Below, piece after piece: positions 19,459 to 28,807 of a stretch of 64,000 nucleotides of DNA (position 1 is the first letter of the stretch; each line of letters starts with the position of its first letter). The translations under genes and the position numbers were made by a program. The notes under the pieces were generated by a model. That model was not told the DNA's origin and did no database searches. It was given only the letters and a program-made list of their open reading frames with translations. The DNA is from Synechococcus sp. BIOS-U3-1 (GTDB taxonomy: Bacteria > Cyanobacteriota > Cyanobacteriia > PCC-6307 > Cyanobiaceae): the NCBI RefSeq assembly GCF_014279975.1, contig NZ_CP047936.1:2170001-2234000 (forward strand), written 5' to 3'.

Positions 19459-19468
19459 GGGGGGGGGG
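19459..19468 (+). repeat. Homopolymeric G10 tract between grrM and rimP
   Basis: Ten consecutive G residues lie 47 bases after grrM and about 55 bases before rimP. Such tracts slip in replication and can vary in length. Here the tract is intergenic, where it could affect rimP-operon expression, or it may simply be a sequencing soft spot. Confidence 0.6.
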
Positions 19469-19522
19469 TCGGCCATCCTTTAAATTGAATCCACGGCCTG
19501 GTGAGATCCTCTCTCCGGGAGG

Positions 19523-20044
19523 GTGATCAATGCATCCACCATCGGGCCTGAGCCCGAGACCACCTTTCCCGCCCCCTTGCCCCATCCACTCCTTCCGGAT
19601 CTCACTTCTTTGGCTAAAGCCACGGCTGAAAGCCATGGATTTGCATTCGTTAGCGCCCAGGTGCTGACGCATCTGCAACCGATGACCCTGCAGGTGCAGA
19701 TCCGTCGCGGCAATGGTGATGACGTCTCTCTGGATGACTGCGCAGGTTTCAGTGCACCAATGGGAGAGGCCATCGAAGACTCTGCTCTGCTCACCGAGGC
19801 CTATGTTCTGGAAATCAGCAGCCCCGGGATTGGGGACAAGCTTCAGTCGGCCAGGGATTTTGAGACCTTCCGGAGCTATCCCGTTGATGTCGTCCATAAA
19901 AACGACGAAGGCCAGGAGCAGCGCTTATCGGGAACCCTGCTGGAACGCACCGAAGACCACCTCCAGATCAACATGCGTGGCCGGGTCAAACGAATCCCGA
20001 GGGATTCGGTGATCAGCGTTGAGCTCACAAGCCCTACAGGCTGA
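19523..20044 (+). CDS. rimP: Ribosome maturation factor RimP
   Basis: 173 aa. It helps assemble the 30S subunit. The N-terminal alpha/beta domain (VLEISSPGIGDKLQSARDFETF) and the C-terminal SH3-like barrel (LSGTLLERTEDHLQINMRGRVKRIPRDSVISV) are both present. The start is a GTG at 19523; the first 25 residues are Pro-rich and unconserved, so the real start could differ. It is first in the rimP-nusA-ylxR-infB operon. Confidence 0.93.
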   Translation: MINASTIGPEPETTFPAPLPHPLLPDLTSLAKATAESHGFAFVSAQVLTHLQPMTLQVQIRRGNGDDVSLDDCAGFSAPMGEAIEDSALLTEAYVLEISSPGIGDKLQSARDFETFRSYPVDVVHKNDEGQEQRLSGTLLERTEDHLQINMRGRVKRIPRDSVISVELTSPTG

Positions 20045-20098
20045 ATCGATTACGACCTCCTCCGATTTTTCTCTCCTTCACTCCTCCTCGTCACAGCA

Positions 20099-21592
20099 AT
20101 GGCACTTGTTCTTCTCCCTGGCCTCACCAACCTGATCGATGACATCAGTGAGGAGAAGAAGCTTGCTCCTCAAGTGGTGGAAGCCGCTTTAAGAGAGGCA
20201 CTGCTCAAGGGCTATGAGCGCTACCGCCGCACCCTGTATTTAGGCATCGGAGAAGACCCGTTCGACGAGGAATACTTCAGTAATTTCGACGTCGCTCTGG
20301 ATCTTGAGGAAGAGGGCTACAGAGTTCTCGCCAGCAAGATCATCGTGGAAGAGGTTGAAAGCGAAGACCACCAGATCGCGCTTGCTGAAGTGATGCAAGT
20401 GGCTGAAGACGCCCAGGCCGGCGACACAGTGGTCCTGGATGTCACCCCAGAAAAAGAAGATTTCGGTCGCATGGCTGCGGCCACAACCAAGCAGGTGCTG
20501 GCCCAGAAGCTGCGTGATCAGCAACGTCGAATGATTCAAGAGGAATTCGCCGACCTTGAAGATCCAGTTCTGACCGCCCGCGTGATCCGCTTCGAACGCC
20601 AGTCCGTGATCATGGCTGTGAGTTCAGGACTGGGGCGTCCTGAAGTGGAAGCAGAGCTTCCTCGGCGTGATCAGCTGCCCAACGACAACTATCGCGCCAA
20701 TGCCACCTTCAAGGTTTTTCTAAAAGAGGTCAGCGAGGTACCAAGGCGAGGTCCTCAGCTCTTTGTGAGTCGAGCTAACGCCGGGCTGGTGGTGTACCTG
20801 TTTGAAAACGAAGTGCCGGAAATCCAGGAAGGATCTGTGCGCATTGTTGCCGTAGCCAGGGAAGCCAATCCCCCTTCACGATCCGTTGGTCCCCGCACCA
20901 AAGTTGCAGTGGACAGCATCGAGCGGGAGGTGGACCCTGTCGGAGCCTGCATCGGCGCCCGCGGCTCCAGAATTCAGCAGGTGGTGAATGAACTCCGCGG
21001 AGAGAAGATCGATGTCATCCGCTGGTCGCAGGATCCTGGGCAGTACATCGCCAACTCGCTCAGCCCTGCACGAGTCGATGTGGTTCGGCTCGTCGACCCT
21101 GTCGGCCAACATGCTCATGTGCTGGTCCCACCAGATCAATTGAGCTTGGCGATTGGCCGCGAAGGTCAGAACGTGCGACTGGCGGCACGACTGACCGGAT
21201 GGAAGATCGACATCAAGAATTCCAGCGAATACGACCAGGCAACAGAAGATGCTGTTGTCTCAGAACTGATCGCGCAACGCGAGCAAGAAGAAGCACTACA
21301 GCGTGAAGCTGAAGAAAGACTCGCCATTGAGCAGGCCGCCAGAGCGGAAGAAGATGCTCGCCTGCGTGAGTTGTACCCCCTACCGGAAGACGAAGAGGGG
21401 TACGGCGAAGAAGCGGAAGACATGATGAACGACGCTGACATCTATGAAGAGTCAGCTGAATCGGAGTCAGCTGAATCGGAGCCAGCTGAATCGGAGCCAG
21501 CTGAATCAGAGCCCTCCGATGCTGCCGCAAACCAGGAAGAGGGTGAAACTGAAGAGGTTGTCAGTCATTCCGATGAGGAAGAGGCCCGGTGA
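20099..21592 (+). CDS. nusA: Transcription termination/antitermination factor NusA
   Basis: 497 aa. In order: the NusA N-terminal RNAP-binding domain (1-125), S1 (about 130-200) and two KH domains (DPVGACIGARGSRIQQVVNEL; LSLAIGREGQNVRLAARL). The C-terminus lacks the acidic repeats of enterobacterial NusA. Instead it has a Glu-rich tail with four in-frame copies of the pentapeptide ESAES/ESEPA type at 21449-21508. The stop overlaps the ylxR GTG by four bases (GTGA). Confidence 0.96.
   Translation: MALVLLPGLTNLIDDISEEKKLAPQVVEAALREALLKGYERYRRTLYLGIGEDPFDEEYFSNFDVALDLEEEGYRVLASKIIVEEVESEDHQIALAEVMQVAEDAQAGDTVVLDVTPEKEDFGRMAAATTKQVLAQKLRDQQRRMIQEEFADLEDPVLTARVIRFERQSVIMAVSSGLGRPEVEAELPRRDQLPNDNYRANATFKVFLKEVSEVPRRGPQLFVSRANAGLVVYLFENEVPEIQEGSVRIVAVAREANPPSRSVGPRTKVAVDSIEREVDPVGACIGARGSRIQQVVNELRGEKIDVIRWSQDPGQYIANSLSPARVDVVRLVDPVGQHAHVLVPPDQLSLAIGREGQNVRLAARLTGWKIDIKNSSEYDQATEDAVVSELIAQREQEEALQREAEERLAIEQAARAEEDARLRELYPLPEDEEGYGEEAEDMMNDADIYEESAESESAESEPAESEPAESEPSDAAANQEEGETEEVVSHSDEEEAR
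21449..21508 (+). repeat. Four tandem 15-base repeats in the nusA 3' end
   Basis: The unit GAGTCAGCTGAATCG and close variants (GAGCCAGCTGAATCG/A) occurs four times in a row, in frame, encoding repeated Glu-Ser/Pro-Ala-Glu-Ser in the acidic tail of NusA. The near identity of the copies points to recent slippage expansion. Confidence 0.9.
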
Positions 21593-21870
21593 ACACCTCA
21601 CGCCCTGTCCTGCGTCGATGTGTCGCCTGCCGAGAGCTGTTTGACCGCAGCCTTCTCTGGCGGGTCATTCGCGACCATCGGGACGGGGTTCTCCTCGATC
21701 AGGGCATGGGGCGTTCGGCCTATCTCTGTCGCAAGGAGAGCTGTTTTGAGGAAGCACAGCGCCGAAAACGCCTGCACAAAGCCCTGCGATGCCAGGTGCC
21801 CGACAGCGCGCTTGAAGAGCTGAGAAAGCGACTGAACCCAAACAAGGAATCAGCCGCTGAGGCAAGATGA
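21589..21870 (+). CDS. YlxR-family (DUF448) RNA-binding protein
   Basis: 93 aa, GTG start overlapping the nusA stop. It has the family signature LRRCVACRELFDRSLLWRVIR and GMGRSAYLCRKESCFEEA, with four Cys. YlxR proteins sit between nusA and infB in many bacteria and bind RNA or nucleoid targets. Its position and coupling support a role with NusA and IF-2. Confidence 0.92.
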   Translation: MNTSRPVLRRCVACRELFDRSLLWRVIRDHRDGVLLDQGMGRSAYLCRKESCFEEAQRRKRLHKALRCQVPDSALEELRKRLNPNKESAAEAR

Positions 21871-21932
21871 ACACTGGCCCCACCTTGTGTGGTGCCCCGA
21901 GCACCCCGTGCCCGGACCGACCGGAGACCTGA

Positions 21933-24900
21933 ATGACCAGCAGCGGCAAAGTCAGAATCTATGAGCTGTCCAAGGACCTTGGCCTGGACAACAAAGACGT
22001 GCTGGATGCCGCTGAGAAGCTGTCCATTGCGGCCAAGAGCCACAGCAGCTCGATCAGCGAATCCGAGGCAGGCAAGATCCGCACGATGTTGAAGAGTGGT
22101 GGTGCGTCCCGTCCAGCTGCAGCTCCCTCGAAACCCGCACCGGGGAAGTCAATCCTTTCGGTGAAGAAGGCCGACAGCGTTGATGCCACTGCACCGGTCA
22201 AGCCAGAGCAGCCGAAACAGGCTCCTGCACCAGCGGCACCAACCCGCGCTGCTGCATCGCCGCAGCGGCCGCCTGCACGGCCCGCCGCTCCCTCAAAACC
22301 TGGAACACCGCAGGCGGCTGCACCCCAGAAGACCGCGCAGAAACCAGTAGCACCGCCACAGACGCTCGTTCGCAAGGAGCCTCCCCAAAAGCAGCCTCCT
22401 CAGAAACCGGTTGAACGCCAATCCCAGGCACCCTTGCAGCCGACACCTCGACCAGCTGCTGCCCCAGGGCCAAATCGCACAGCCAGTCGTCCGGCGTCCC
22501 CACCGGCCAGACCCAGCGCGCCCTCACCCTCAACAGCAGTAACCCCTCGCAATACGGCTCCGATTCGTCGCTCACCAAGCGAGGGGGGCGCACGCCCGAC
22601 TCCTCCTCCGCCAGGACGACCCCAGCCCAAGTCGCCGGTGAACAGAACAGTGGCACCCCCGCAGAGACCAGCCAAACCCGAACTGGTGGGTCGTCCCCAA
22701 CCAAAGCGGCCTGGAACAGGTGCACCCCCAAGACCCGGGGCTCCCCGACCTGGCGCTCCCGCCGGTCAGCGTTCCGGCGCGCCACAACGTCCAGCAGGTG
22801 CACAACGCCCTGGTGCTCCCACTCGTCCTGGTTCACCCTCTGGCCGCCCTGGCGCCGGACGCCCCGCTAGCACCCTTGAATTGGTCGGCAAGCCGATCCG
22901 TCGCGACAGCACCAGTAACCGCGGCGAAGGAGCGCGACCTGGAGCTGGTCCTCGCAGTGGAGCTGGCTCCAATCGCCCTGCAATGCCGCCTGGCATGCGC
23001 AAGCCGGTGGCTCCCGGCGAGCTCATGCAACTGCAGAAGCCCACGGGTCGACCGGCCGCACCGCCACCGCGGCGTCCAGACGGCACCCCTGTCTCACCCC
23101 GTGGTGATGGTCCCAAGGCCACACCCCCGGTTAATCGTCCTACCCCCTCTCCCGCAACGGCCCCGCGCCGTCCTGGCTTCCGTCCTGGAGCTGGTCCCGG
23201 CGGACAGCGACGCCCCGGTCGACCCGACTGGGATGACAGCGCAAAGCTGGAAGCGCTGCGCAATCGCTCCCCTCAGAAGCAACGCCAGAAGGTCCACATC
23301 ATCGGTGAAAACGATGATTCGCTGGCAGCGCAGACCGGTGGTTTCGCTGGTGAACAGGAAAACATGGTGTTGTCGGCGAGCCTTGCTCGTCCCGCCAAGC
23401 CCAAATCCCAGCAGAGGAGTACACCAAAGCCCGTCGCGGCGATCCGCAAGCGGCGCAAGGAAACCGCCCGCCAACGTCAGCGGCGCAGGGCTATGGAGCT
23501 GCGTGCAGCTCGCGAAGCCAAACAGGTGCGGCCAGAGATGATTGTTGTGCCGGAGGACAACCTCACGGTGCAGGAGCTCGCCGACATGCTCAGCGTGGAG
23601 AGCTCAGAAATCATCAAATCCCTCTTCTTCAAGGGGATCATCGCCACGGTCACCCAGACCTTGGACATGCCGACGATCGAAACGGTGGCCGAAGAGTTCG
23701 GCGTGCCTGTCATTCAGGACGACGTTGAAGAGGCTGCCAAGAAGACCGTCGAGATGATCGAAGAAGCGGACCGGGAATACCTGATCCGACGTCCGCCCGT
23801 CGTGACCGTCATGGGCCACGTCGATCACGGCAAAACAAGTCTTCTGGATGCGATTCGAAAAGCGCGGGTGGCCGCTGGAGAAGCCGGTGGAATCACCCAG
23901 CACATCGGTGCCTATCAGGTCGAAATCGAACACAACAACGCAGCGCGCAAGCTCACCTTCCTTGATACGCCAGGTCATGAAGCATTCACGGCCATGCGTG
24001 CAAGGGGTACCAAAGTCACAGACGTTGCAGTTCTTGTTGTGGCAGCCGATGACGGTGTGCGCCCGCAGACGCTGGAAGCCATCAGCCACGCCCGCGCTGC
24101 AGAGGTGCCGATCGTGGTGGCCATTAACAAAATCGATAAAGAGGGGGCCTCTCCTGACCGGGTCAAGCAGGAGCTGTCTGAACAGAATCTGCTCGCAGAG
24201 GAGTGGGGCGGCGATGTGGTGATGGTGCCTGTGAGCGCCATCAAGGGAGAAAACATCGACAAGCTGCTGGAAATGTTGCTGTTGGTCACCGAAGTGGAAG
24301 ACCTACAGGCCAATCCCGATCGCATGGCCCGCGGCACCGTGATTGAGGCGCACCTGGACAAGGCCAAAGGCCCTGTGGCCACGCTCCTGGTTCAAAACGG
24401 CACATTACGGACAGGTGATGTGGTTGCAGCCGGGCCTGTGCTCGGGAAAGTCCGGGCGATGGTCGACTACGCAGGAGTGCGCCTGAAGGACGCCGGGCCC
24501 TCCTTCGCAGTCGAAGCCCTTGGATTCAGCGAGGTACCCACCGCCGGCGACGAGTTCGAGGTCTATGCAGACGAGAAGTCCGCAAGGGCCGTTGTCGGTG
24601 ATCGAGCCTCCGACGCCCGTGCAACCCGCCTCGCCCAGCAGATGGCGTCACGAAGGGTGTCACTCACGGCAATGTCTGGACAGGCCAACGAAGGAGAGCT
24701 CAAGGAGCTCAACCTCATCCTCAAAGCCGACGTTCAGGGTTCTGTCGAAGCCATTCTCGGTTCGCTAGAGCAGCTGCCCAAGGACGAAGTGCAGGTCCGC
24801 GTCCTGCTTTCAGCTCCTGGTGAAGTCACTGAAACCGACGTGGATCTCGCGGCTGCTTCAGGAGCCGTCATCATCGGCTTCAACACCTCGATGGCCTCAG

Positions 24901-25316
24901 GCGCCAGAAAGGCTGCTGATGCCAACAGCGTGGATGTGCGTGATTACGACGTGATCTACAAGCTGCTGGAAGACATCCAATTGGCGATGGAAGGCCTACT
25001 CGAACCCGAGCTGGTCGAAGAATCCCTAGGCGAAGCTGAGGTCCGCGCCGTCTTCACCATTGGCAAGAGTGCTGTGGCCGGTTGCTATGTCACGACCGGC
25101 AAGATTCAGCGCAACTGCAAGGTACGGGTCCACCGCGGCAAGGAGATTGTCTATGCGGGCGATCTCGACTCACTGCGTCGCAACAAAGACGACGTGAAGG
25201 AAGTGGCTACTGGTTTCGAGTGTGGTGTGGGTACCGATCGCTTCGCAAACTGGCAAGAAGGTGATCGCATCGAAGCCTTCAAGATGGTCACGCAGCGCCG
25301 CAAGCTCACCACCTGA
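21933..25316 (+). CDS. infB: Translation initiation factor IF-2
   Basis: 1127 aa. An IF2_N motif ([20 protein letters not shown]) is followed by about 400 residues of Pro/Ala/Arg-rich disordered sequence, long as in other cyanobacteria. A second IF2_N-like region (about 535-585) and the GTPase domain follow: [12 protein letters not shown] (G1), DTPGHEAF (G3) and NKID (G4). Domains II, III and the fMet-tRNA-binding IV end at [19 protein letters not shown]. The low-complexity part creates long antisense open frames that are not genes. Confidence 0.97.
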   Translation: MTSSGKVRIYELSKDLGLDNKDVLDAAEKLSIAAKSHSSSISESEAGKIRTMLKSGGASRPAAAPSKPAPGKSILSVKKADSVDATAPVKPEQPKQAPAPAAPTRAAASPQRPPARPAAPSKPGTPQAAAPQKTAQKPVAPPQTLVRKEPPQKQPPQKPVERQSQAPLQPTPRPAAAPGPNRTASRPASPPARPSAPSPSTAVTPRNTAPIRRSPSEGGARPTPPPPGRPQPKSPVNRTVAPPQRPAKPELVGRPQPKRPGTGAPPRPGAPRPGAPAGQRSGAPQRPAGAQRPGAPTRPGSPSGRPGAGRPASTLELVGKPIRRDSTSNRGEGARPGAGPRSGAGSNRPAMPPGMRKPVAPGELMQLQKPTGRPAAPPPRRPDGTPVSPRGDGPKATPPVNRPTPSPATAPRRPGFRPGAGPGGQRRPGRPDWDDSAKLEALRNRSPQKQRQKVHIIGENDDSLAAQTGGFAGEQENMVLSASLARPAKPKSQQRSTPKPVAAIRKRRKETARQRQRRRAMELRAAREAKQVRPEMIVVPEDNLTVQELADMLSVESSEIIKSLFFKGIIATVTQTLDMPTIETVAEEFGVPVIQDDVEEAAKKTVEMIEEADREYLIRRPPVVTVMGHVDHGKTSLLDAIRKARVAAGEAGGITQHIGAYQVEIEHNNAARKLTFLDTPGHEAFTAMRARGTKVTDVAVLVVAADDGVRPQTLEAISHARAAEVPIVVAINKIDKEGASPDRVKQELSEQNLLAEEWGGDVVMVPVSAIKGENIDKLLEMLLLVTEVEDLQANPDRMARGTVIEAHLDKAKGPVATLLVQNGTLRTGDVVAAGPVLGKVRAMVDYAGVRLKDAGPSFAVEALGFSEVPTAGDEFEVYADEKSARAVVGDRASDARATRLAQQMASRRVSLTAMSGQANEGELKELNLILKADVQGSVEAILGSLEQLPKDEVQVRVLLSAPGEVTETDVDLAAASGAVIIGFNTSMASGARKAADANSVDVRDYDVIYKLLEDIQLAMEGLLEPELVEESLGEAEVRAVFTIGKSAVAGCYVTTGKIQRNCKVRVHRGKEIVYAGDLDSLRRNKDDVKEVATGFECGVGTDRFANWQEGDRIEAFKMVTQRRKLTT

Positions 25317-26524
25317 TGATCAGCCGCCGAGAGCCACTGCTCTGGCTTCAGTTGATGGCGATTGCCGTCATTCCTCTGGAGCTCGAGTTGATGCGGCTCG
25401 TGTTGGCCGGACCCGCATTCGGACCAGCCCCGGCTCTTGAGCGTCTGCTGATCTGGGGCCTAACAGTCGTCGCACCCGGCGTGCTCCTGTGGAAGCGACC
25501 CGCGGACTGGGCCTCACTCATCCTGGTGCGCATTGCACCAGCCAAGCGAAGTCTTGATCAACGCCGCATCAGCGCCATCCCGCAGCCGCTCGGCCTCAAG
25601 GCAGCCTTGATCATCGGCGTCGCCCTACTGCTGCCGCTGTTCTGGTGGGTCGACCAATCGGCTCTGTTAGTGGTGGACTTCTCCCCCACGCAGAACAGCA
25701 GCCGACTCACGGCTTTGCTGCTGGCCGGTCCGTTACTGACGCTGATCCTCTGGCAATGGCAACAGCTCTTGCAGGCCATCAGGCTTTTGACCAGAAGTGA
25801 TGAGACCTTTGCAGACCTCACGCCGATCAACGCGGCCGACCTGCAAACCACTCACCTTTCCCTTGGTCTTGGGCTGCTGCAACTGCCGCCTCTGGAGTGG
25901 CTTGCAGCTGATGACATTGGCCAAAGACCGAAAAAGAAAGACTCTGAGAAGCGCGATGCACAGATCAACCAAGCCGCTGTTGGTCCAGAGCCCGATCCAC
26001 CACCAGACCCTGCAGAGAGCAATCAGCAAACAGAGGTCATCCCGGCTGGGGACGAGGAATGGGATGACTCATTGACATCTTCTGACCTCGAAGCTGTCGA
26101 ACCTGAGCAACCCCTGGATGAGGCTCACAACCCCGAACTGAATCAGCTGGTCAGTGACGAAACTGCACTCACAAGCACTGACGCTGAACATGATCAGGAA
26201 TCAGGTCTTGATTCAGAATTCAGTTCGCCACCAGAACTGGCAGAACCAGCTGCTGCAAAGGAGCCTCACAGAGAGAGCTCAGAGCAGTCCGAATTCAGCT
26301 CAGAAAAGGGTAGTGATGACGCAGCATCAGCCATCGCTCCTGTCGCGATCGAACCAGAGCAGTCCGCCGAAGAGCAGCACAGCCCCGACCTGAATCGCCA
26401 GGTCGGTAGCGACGACACCATTACCGGCACTCATGGTGAAACTCATCACGCAGAGGCCGAGGCCTCCGGAAGCGAACAAGGCAATCCAGAGCAACCTGCG
26501 CAGCCCCCTCCAGGGAGTGCGTGA
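25316..26524 (+). CDS. Membrane protein with long acidic, disordered C-terminal tail
   Basis: 402 aa; its ATG overlaps the infB stop (TGATG). The first 200 residues have about four hydrophobic segments (residues 8-30, 42-58, 96-115, 130-150). From about 205 to the end the protein is rich in Glu, Gln, Ser, Asp and Pro with no fold. I do not recognise a family. The last 198 bases overlap, on the other strand, the DUF3493 gene, whose coding sequence may constrain or generate the low-complexity tail. The N-terminal membrane part is probably real; the tail is less certain. Confidence 0.7.
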   Translation: MISRREPLLWLQLMAIAVIPLELELMRLVLAGPAFGPAPALERLLIWGLTVVAPGVLLWKRPADWASLILVRIAPAKRSLDQRRISAIPQPLGLKAALIIGVALLLPLFWWVDQSALLVVDFSPTQNSSRLTALLLAGPLLTLILWQWQQLLQAIRLLTRSDETFADLTPINAADLQTTHLSLGLGLLQLPPLEWLAADDIGQRPKKKDSEKRDAQINQAAVGPEPDPPPDPAESNQQTEVIPAGDEEWDDSLTSSDLEAVEPEQPLDEAHNPELNQLVSDETALTSTDAEHDQESGLDSEFSSPPELAEPAAAKEPHRESSEQSEFSSEKGSDDAASAIAPVAIEPEQSAEEQHSPDLNRQVGSDDTITGTHGETHHAEAEASGSEQGNPEQPAQPPPGSA

Positions 26525-26590
26525 TTCACGCAATAGCCTCTCACGCATTGCCGGATCCAATCCCTGCTCTCCCTCGGGTTCAGCGCTCAA
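26327..26590 (-). CDS. DUF3493 (LPA1-related) small membrane protein
   Basis: 87 aa with a TTG start at 26590; an ATG at 26548 (MRERLLRESRTPWRGLRR) is the alternative. The segment ERLLRESRTPWRGLRRLLWIA followed by two hydrophobic stretches is the DUF3493 pattern, found in cyanobacterial and plastid proteins, some linked to photosystem II accumulation (LPA1/REP27). It lies antisense to the 3' end of the preceding membrane-protein gene over 198 bases. Family conservation supports this strand. Confidence 0.8.
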   Translation of the reverse strand: MSAEPEGEQGLDPAMRERLLRESRTPWRGLRRLLWIALFASGGLGLCVMSFTMSAGNGVVATDLAIQVGAVLLFGGLLWFDRDRSDG

Positions 26591-26630
26591 AAACTGTTTG
26601 CGTGAACCTGAATGTTAATTTCCTAAGGTC

Positions 26631-26703
26631 GCCGATGTAGCTCAGCCGGTAGAGCAACGCTTTCGTAAAGCGTGGGTCGCCTGTTCAAGTCAGGTCATCG
26701 GCT
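26631..26703 (+). tRNA. tRNA-Thr (anticodon CGT)
   Basis: Acceptor GCCGATG pairs with CATCGGC. The D-arm is GCTC...GAGC, the anticodon stem ACGCT/AGCGT holds loop TTCGTAA (anticodon CGT), and the T-arm is CCTG-TTCAAGT-CAGG. The discriminator is T and CCA is not encoded. It follows the convergent DUF3493/membrane-protein region. Confidence 0.95.
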
Positions 26704-26715
26704 TCGGTGTTAATC

Positions 26716-26754
26716 CCTGTTGCAGTCGACTATTTCGGCTGGAGCAGGTTTTTT
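26716..26754 (+). terminator. Probable terminator after tRNA-Thr
   Basis: CCTGTTGCAG and CTGGAGCAGG form an imperfect 10-pair stem (one G-G mismatch, one G-T) followed by six T. Confidence 0.6.
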
Positions 26755-27139
26755 ATGCAAATCACAGAATCTCCGTTCCTTCTTTCGCCCTGCTCTTAAT
26801 CTGCCCCCAGCTTCGTCTCCATGACTGCCAACTGCTGAGAGAAGGGCTTAGAGCTGACGCACTGATCAGAGTGCGAGGCATAACCCCGACCAAAAGCGCT
26901 GAAACCGACCTTCCAACCAGATGTCCCGGTCAGGAGGAGATGTTTGCAGATTATTCCTTGTCGAAACTATTTAGATCCGTAAAGCGGCGCCAAGAATCGA
27001 CTGGTTTATGACGCGTATTTCATGAACCTGTGCAACACGGGGTCTAAGGCCGCTCAAACGGCAACTTTTCGAAATGCCGCGCCTTCAGATTTACTTTAGA
27101 TTTAACCCAACGTTGTTTCCGGGTCCTGCCCTTCTAGTC
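26755..27139. other. Intergenic stretch, no gene recognised
   Basis: 385 bases after the tRNA terminator. Stop codons are frequent in all frames and I see no RNA gene or strong hairpin. Confidence 0.5.
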
Positions 27140-27235
27140 ATGGCCAAGAGTCCAAAAGAGCTGGCGTTTCTTGGTGGCACGTTCCTTTTCGGCCTTGGAG
27201 CACTGGAAGTGTGCCTTCGATTCGGAGGGTTCTAA
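27140..27235 (+). CDS. Possible 31-aa membrane microprotein
   Basis: ATG at 27140 gives MAKSPKELAFLGGTFLFGLG and ends LRFGGF. A single hydrophobic helix with a basic N-terminus is plausible for a photosynthetic or membrane microprotein. No good ribosome-binding site is visible and I do not recognise the family. Confidence 0.3.
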   Translation: MAKSPKELAFLGGTFLFGLGALEVCLRFGGF

Positions 27236-27304
27236 ACCATCAAAAACAAAGAACCTCTGACAAAACGTCCATAGATCCAGTGAAAGAAGCAAGTTTGCAC
27301 GGAT

Positions 27305-27328
27305 AAAAAAAGCCCCGCATTCGCGGGG
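27305..27328 (-). terminator. Rho-independent terminator of the 48-aa gene
   Basis: The hairpin CCCCGC-ATTC-GCGGGG is followed on the minus strand by seven T. It lies about 30 bases after the stop of the small gene at 27357-27503. Confidence 0.85.
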
Positions 27329-27356
27329 AAAGCATGAACGAGCACGATCACTTGGC

Positions 27357-27503
27357 TCAGATTGCACTAACCACAAGTTTGGTGGGTGACATGTGCGCTG
27401 ATGTGACATCAGAACCCTCAGACGAAGCAGCAAAGGAATGCTGAGCGTCATAAAGACGGCGTGCCTTGAGCTCTTTTTCTTTAATCATTGCGAGGGTGTT
27501 CAT
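27357..27503 (-). CDS. 48-aa hypothetical protein with strong translation and termination signals
   Basis: The ATG at 27503 is preceded by AGGAGG with six-base spacing. The product starts MNTLAMIKEKELKARRLYDA and ends KLVVSAI; it is basic and helical at the N-terminus, then Ser-rich. A strong terminator follows at 27305-27328, so this is a complete monocistronic unit. I do not recognise the family. Overlapping frames on both strands lack such signals. Confidence 0.7.
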   Translation of the reverse strand: MNTLAMIKEKELKARRLYDAQHSFAASSEGSDVTSAHMSPTKLVVSAI

Positions 27504-27747
27504 GAGAACCTCCTACAGCGCCTCAAACCCCGTTGCCTGTTTGAGATCGAACTGCACCCTTCCTGGGGCCAACGTTTTCAAACCATAATCGATCGAAAGG
27601 GAGAGGTTGAGGTGAAAACCGAACAACTTGTGCCTGAAAGACCGCAACTCCCACAACAGCACTACTTAGCCCCGCAGCGCAGTGTCATGAGTCCACGCCC
27701 TAGAGAAACTTGCTGAGGAAAGCAAGGTCTAAAACAGCGTCCCAAGC

Positions 27748-28011
27748 TTGGCCATTGACGCAACGCAGGGGATAGAAGCTCTGTCCAAGCAGCTCATCTC
27801 CGCTCATTGGCCATCAAGAGTGACCAATGATGTCCTTCTAAGGCCGTTTCCCGTTAAGGTCACTCCTGCGGAACTGGATCAAATGGGCGACTACACCGTT
27901 GCGATTTGGGCCACCATCGGGCTTGTTGTAGTTTTCACGGTGCCAGTCGTCTGGCAATTCATGCAGCCCAATGATGATGACTTCGGCGATCTAACCAAAC
28001 GTCGCAAGTAA
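27748..28011 (+). CDS. Small single-helix membrane protein, function unknown
   Basis: 87 aa from a TTG at 27748. An ATG at 27883 would give a 42-aa protein beginning MGDYTVAIWATIG and is perhaps the better start, because it leaves one transmembrane helix (about VAIWATIGLVVVFTVPVVWQF) with a charged cytosolic end PNDDDFGDLTKRRK. This looks like a thylakoid or inner-membrane microprotein; I cannot name it. Confidence 0.6.
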   Translation: MAIDATQGIEALSKQLISAHWPSRVTNDVLLRPFPVKVTPAELDQMGDYTVAIWATIGLVVVFTVPVVWQFMQPNDDDFGDLTKRRK

Positions 28012-28807
28012 TCTCTGCCCTCAACTTCTCATCGCAGCTCGCTAAAAAACAAAAACAGATCAATTTCAGAACTGTCAAAATAGCTTAGATCTCTATAAGC
28101 CTGATCAGAGATTCACCCTTCAGCTAAATAAATCATGACGATTAGGTGCGATTTTTAATATTTCAAAGGCCCGGGCATGAATACTTTTAATCGAATAGGC
28201 TCATTTAAGTTGCGACTTAAAACAGTTTTAGTGAATTTTCAAATGAGAAAACTGGGGAACAATTGCTTCATGCCAGAATCAAATAAAAACCAGTTACTTC
28301 GATAACTCAAGCTAATCAGCTACTAACCACAAACCTAATCCACACTGGCAACACATTAATGATCAGGCTGAGAGCTTCTGTTCTTGGAATGGCTGTGTTT
28401 TAAGGACAACTGCAACAGACTTGATGCTTTTTCTGTTCTTCAACTTTCACCAGGCGGGTCACAAGATCCCAAGTGTCTTGAGCCGACATTTCGCCATTCG
28501 CTTCCCACTTTAAAGAAGACAGGTCAGAAGCAGACATCGCTCAAAAGACAGCCAATCAACTTAAGGGAAGGGCTGCTGATTTACGTAACTGCAACAGCAG
28601 TCAAACCTTTAATGATTTAGAGATTGGTGCTGGCGAATACGTTTGCCTTAGCTCCTGTACTAACTCACTCTCCCCGCCGCCCATAGTTGCCACAAAAGCT
28701 CTACATCCCGACGACCAAATAAAAACTCAGAGAACGAATCACAGCAGCAAAAGTCATTCCATTCATTGATTCAGAGGTTGAGGCTTTAATGCACAAATCA
28801 TCGGGCA
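28012..28807. other. AT-rich intergenic region, no supported gene
   Basis: 796 bases. A 78-codon open frame at 28384-28620 (+) has no recognisable domain and a weak start. A small perfect hairpin TTTAAGT-TGCG-ACTTAAA lies at 28204-28221. Nothing else is evident. Confidence 0.4.

Noticed and set aside
19441..19522. Possible phase-variable coding frame through the G10 tract
   Set aside because: The tract lies between the grrM stop and the rimP start; neither reading frame continues through it.
22198..23474. Long antisense open frames inside infB
   Set aside because: They come from the GC- and Pro/Ala/Arg-rich disordered part of IF-2. They have no start signals or recognisable domains.
27134..27451. 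105-codon minus-strand frame
   Set aside because: It reads through the strong terminator and conflicts with the well-signalled 48-aa gene in another frame.
27438..27716. 92-codon plus-strand frame MLSVIKTACLELFFF
   Set aside because: Overlaps the 48-aa minus-strand gene and has no ribosome-binding site or domain.
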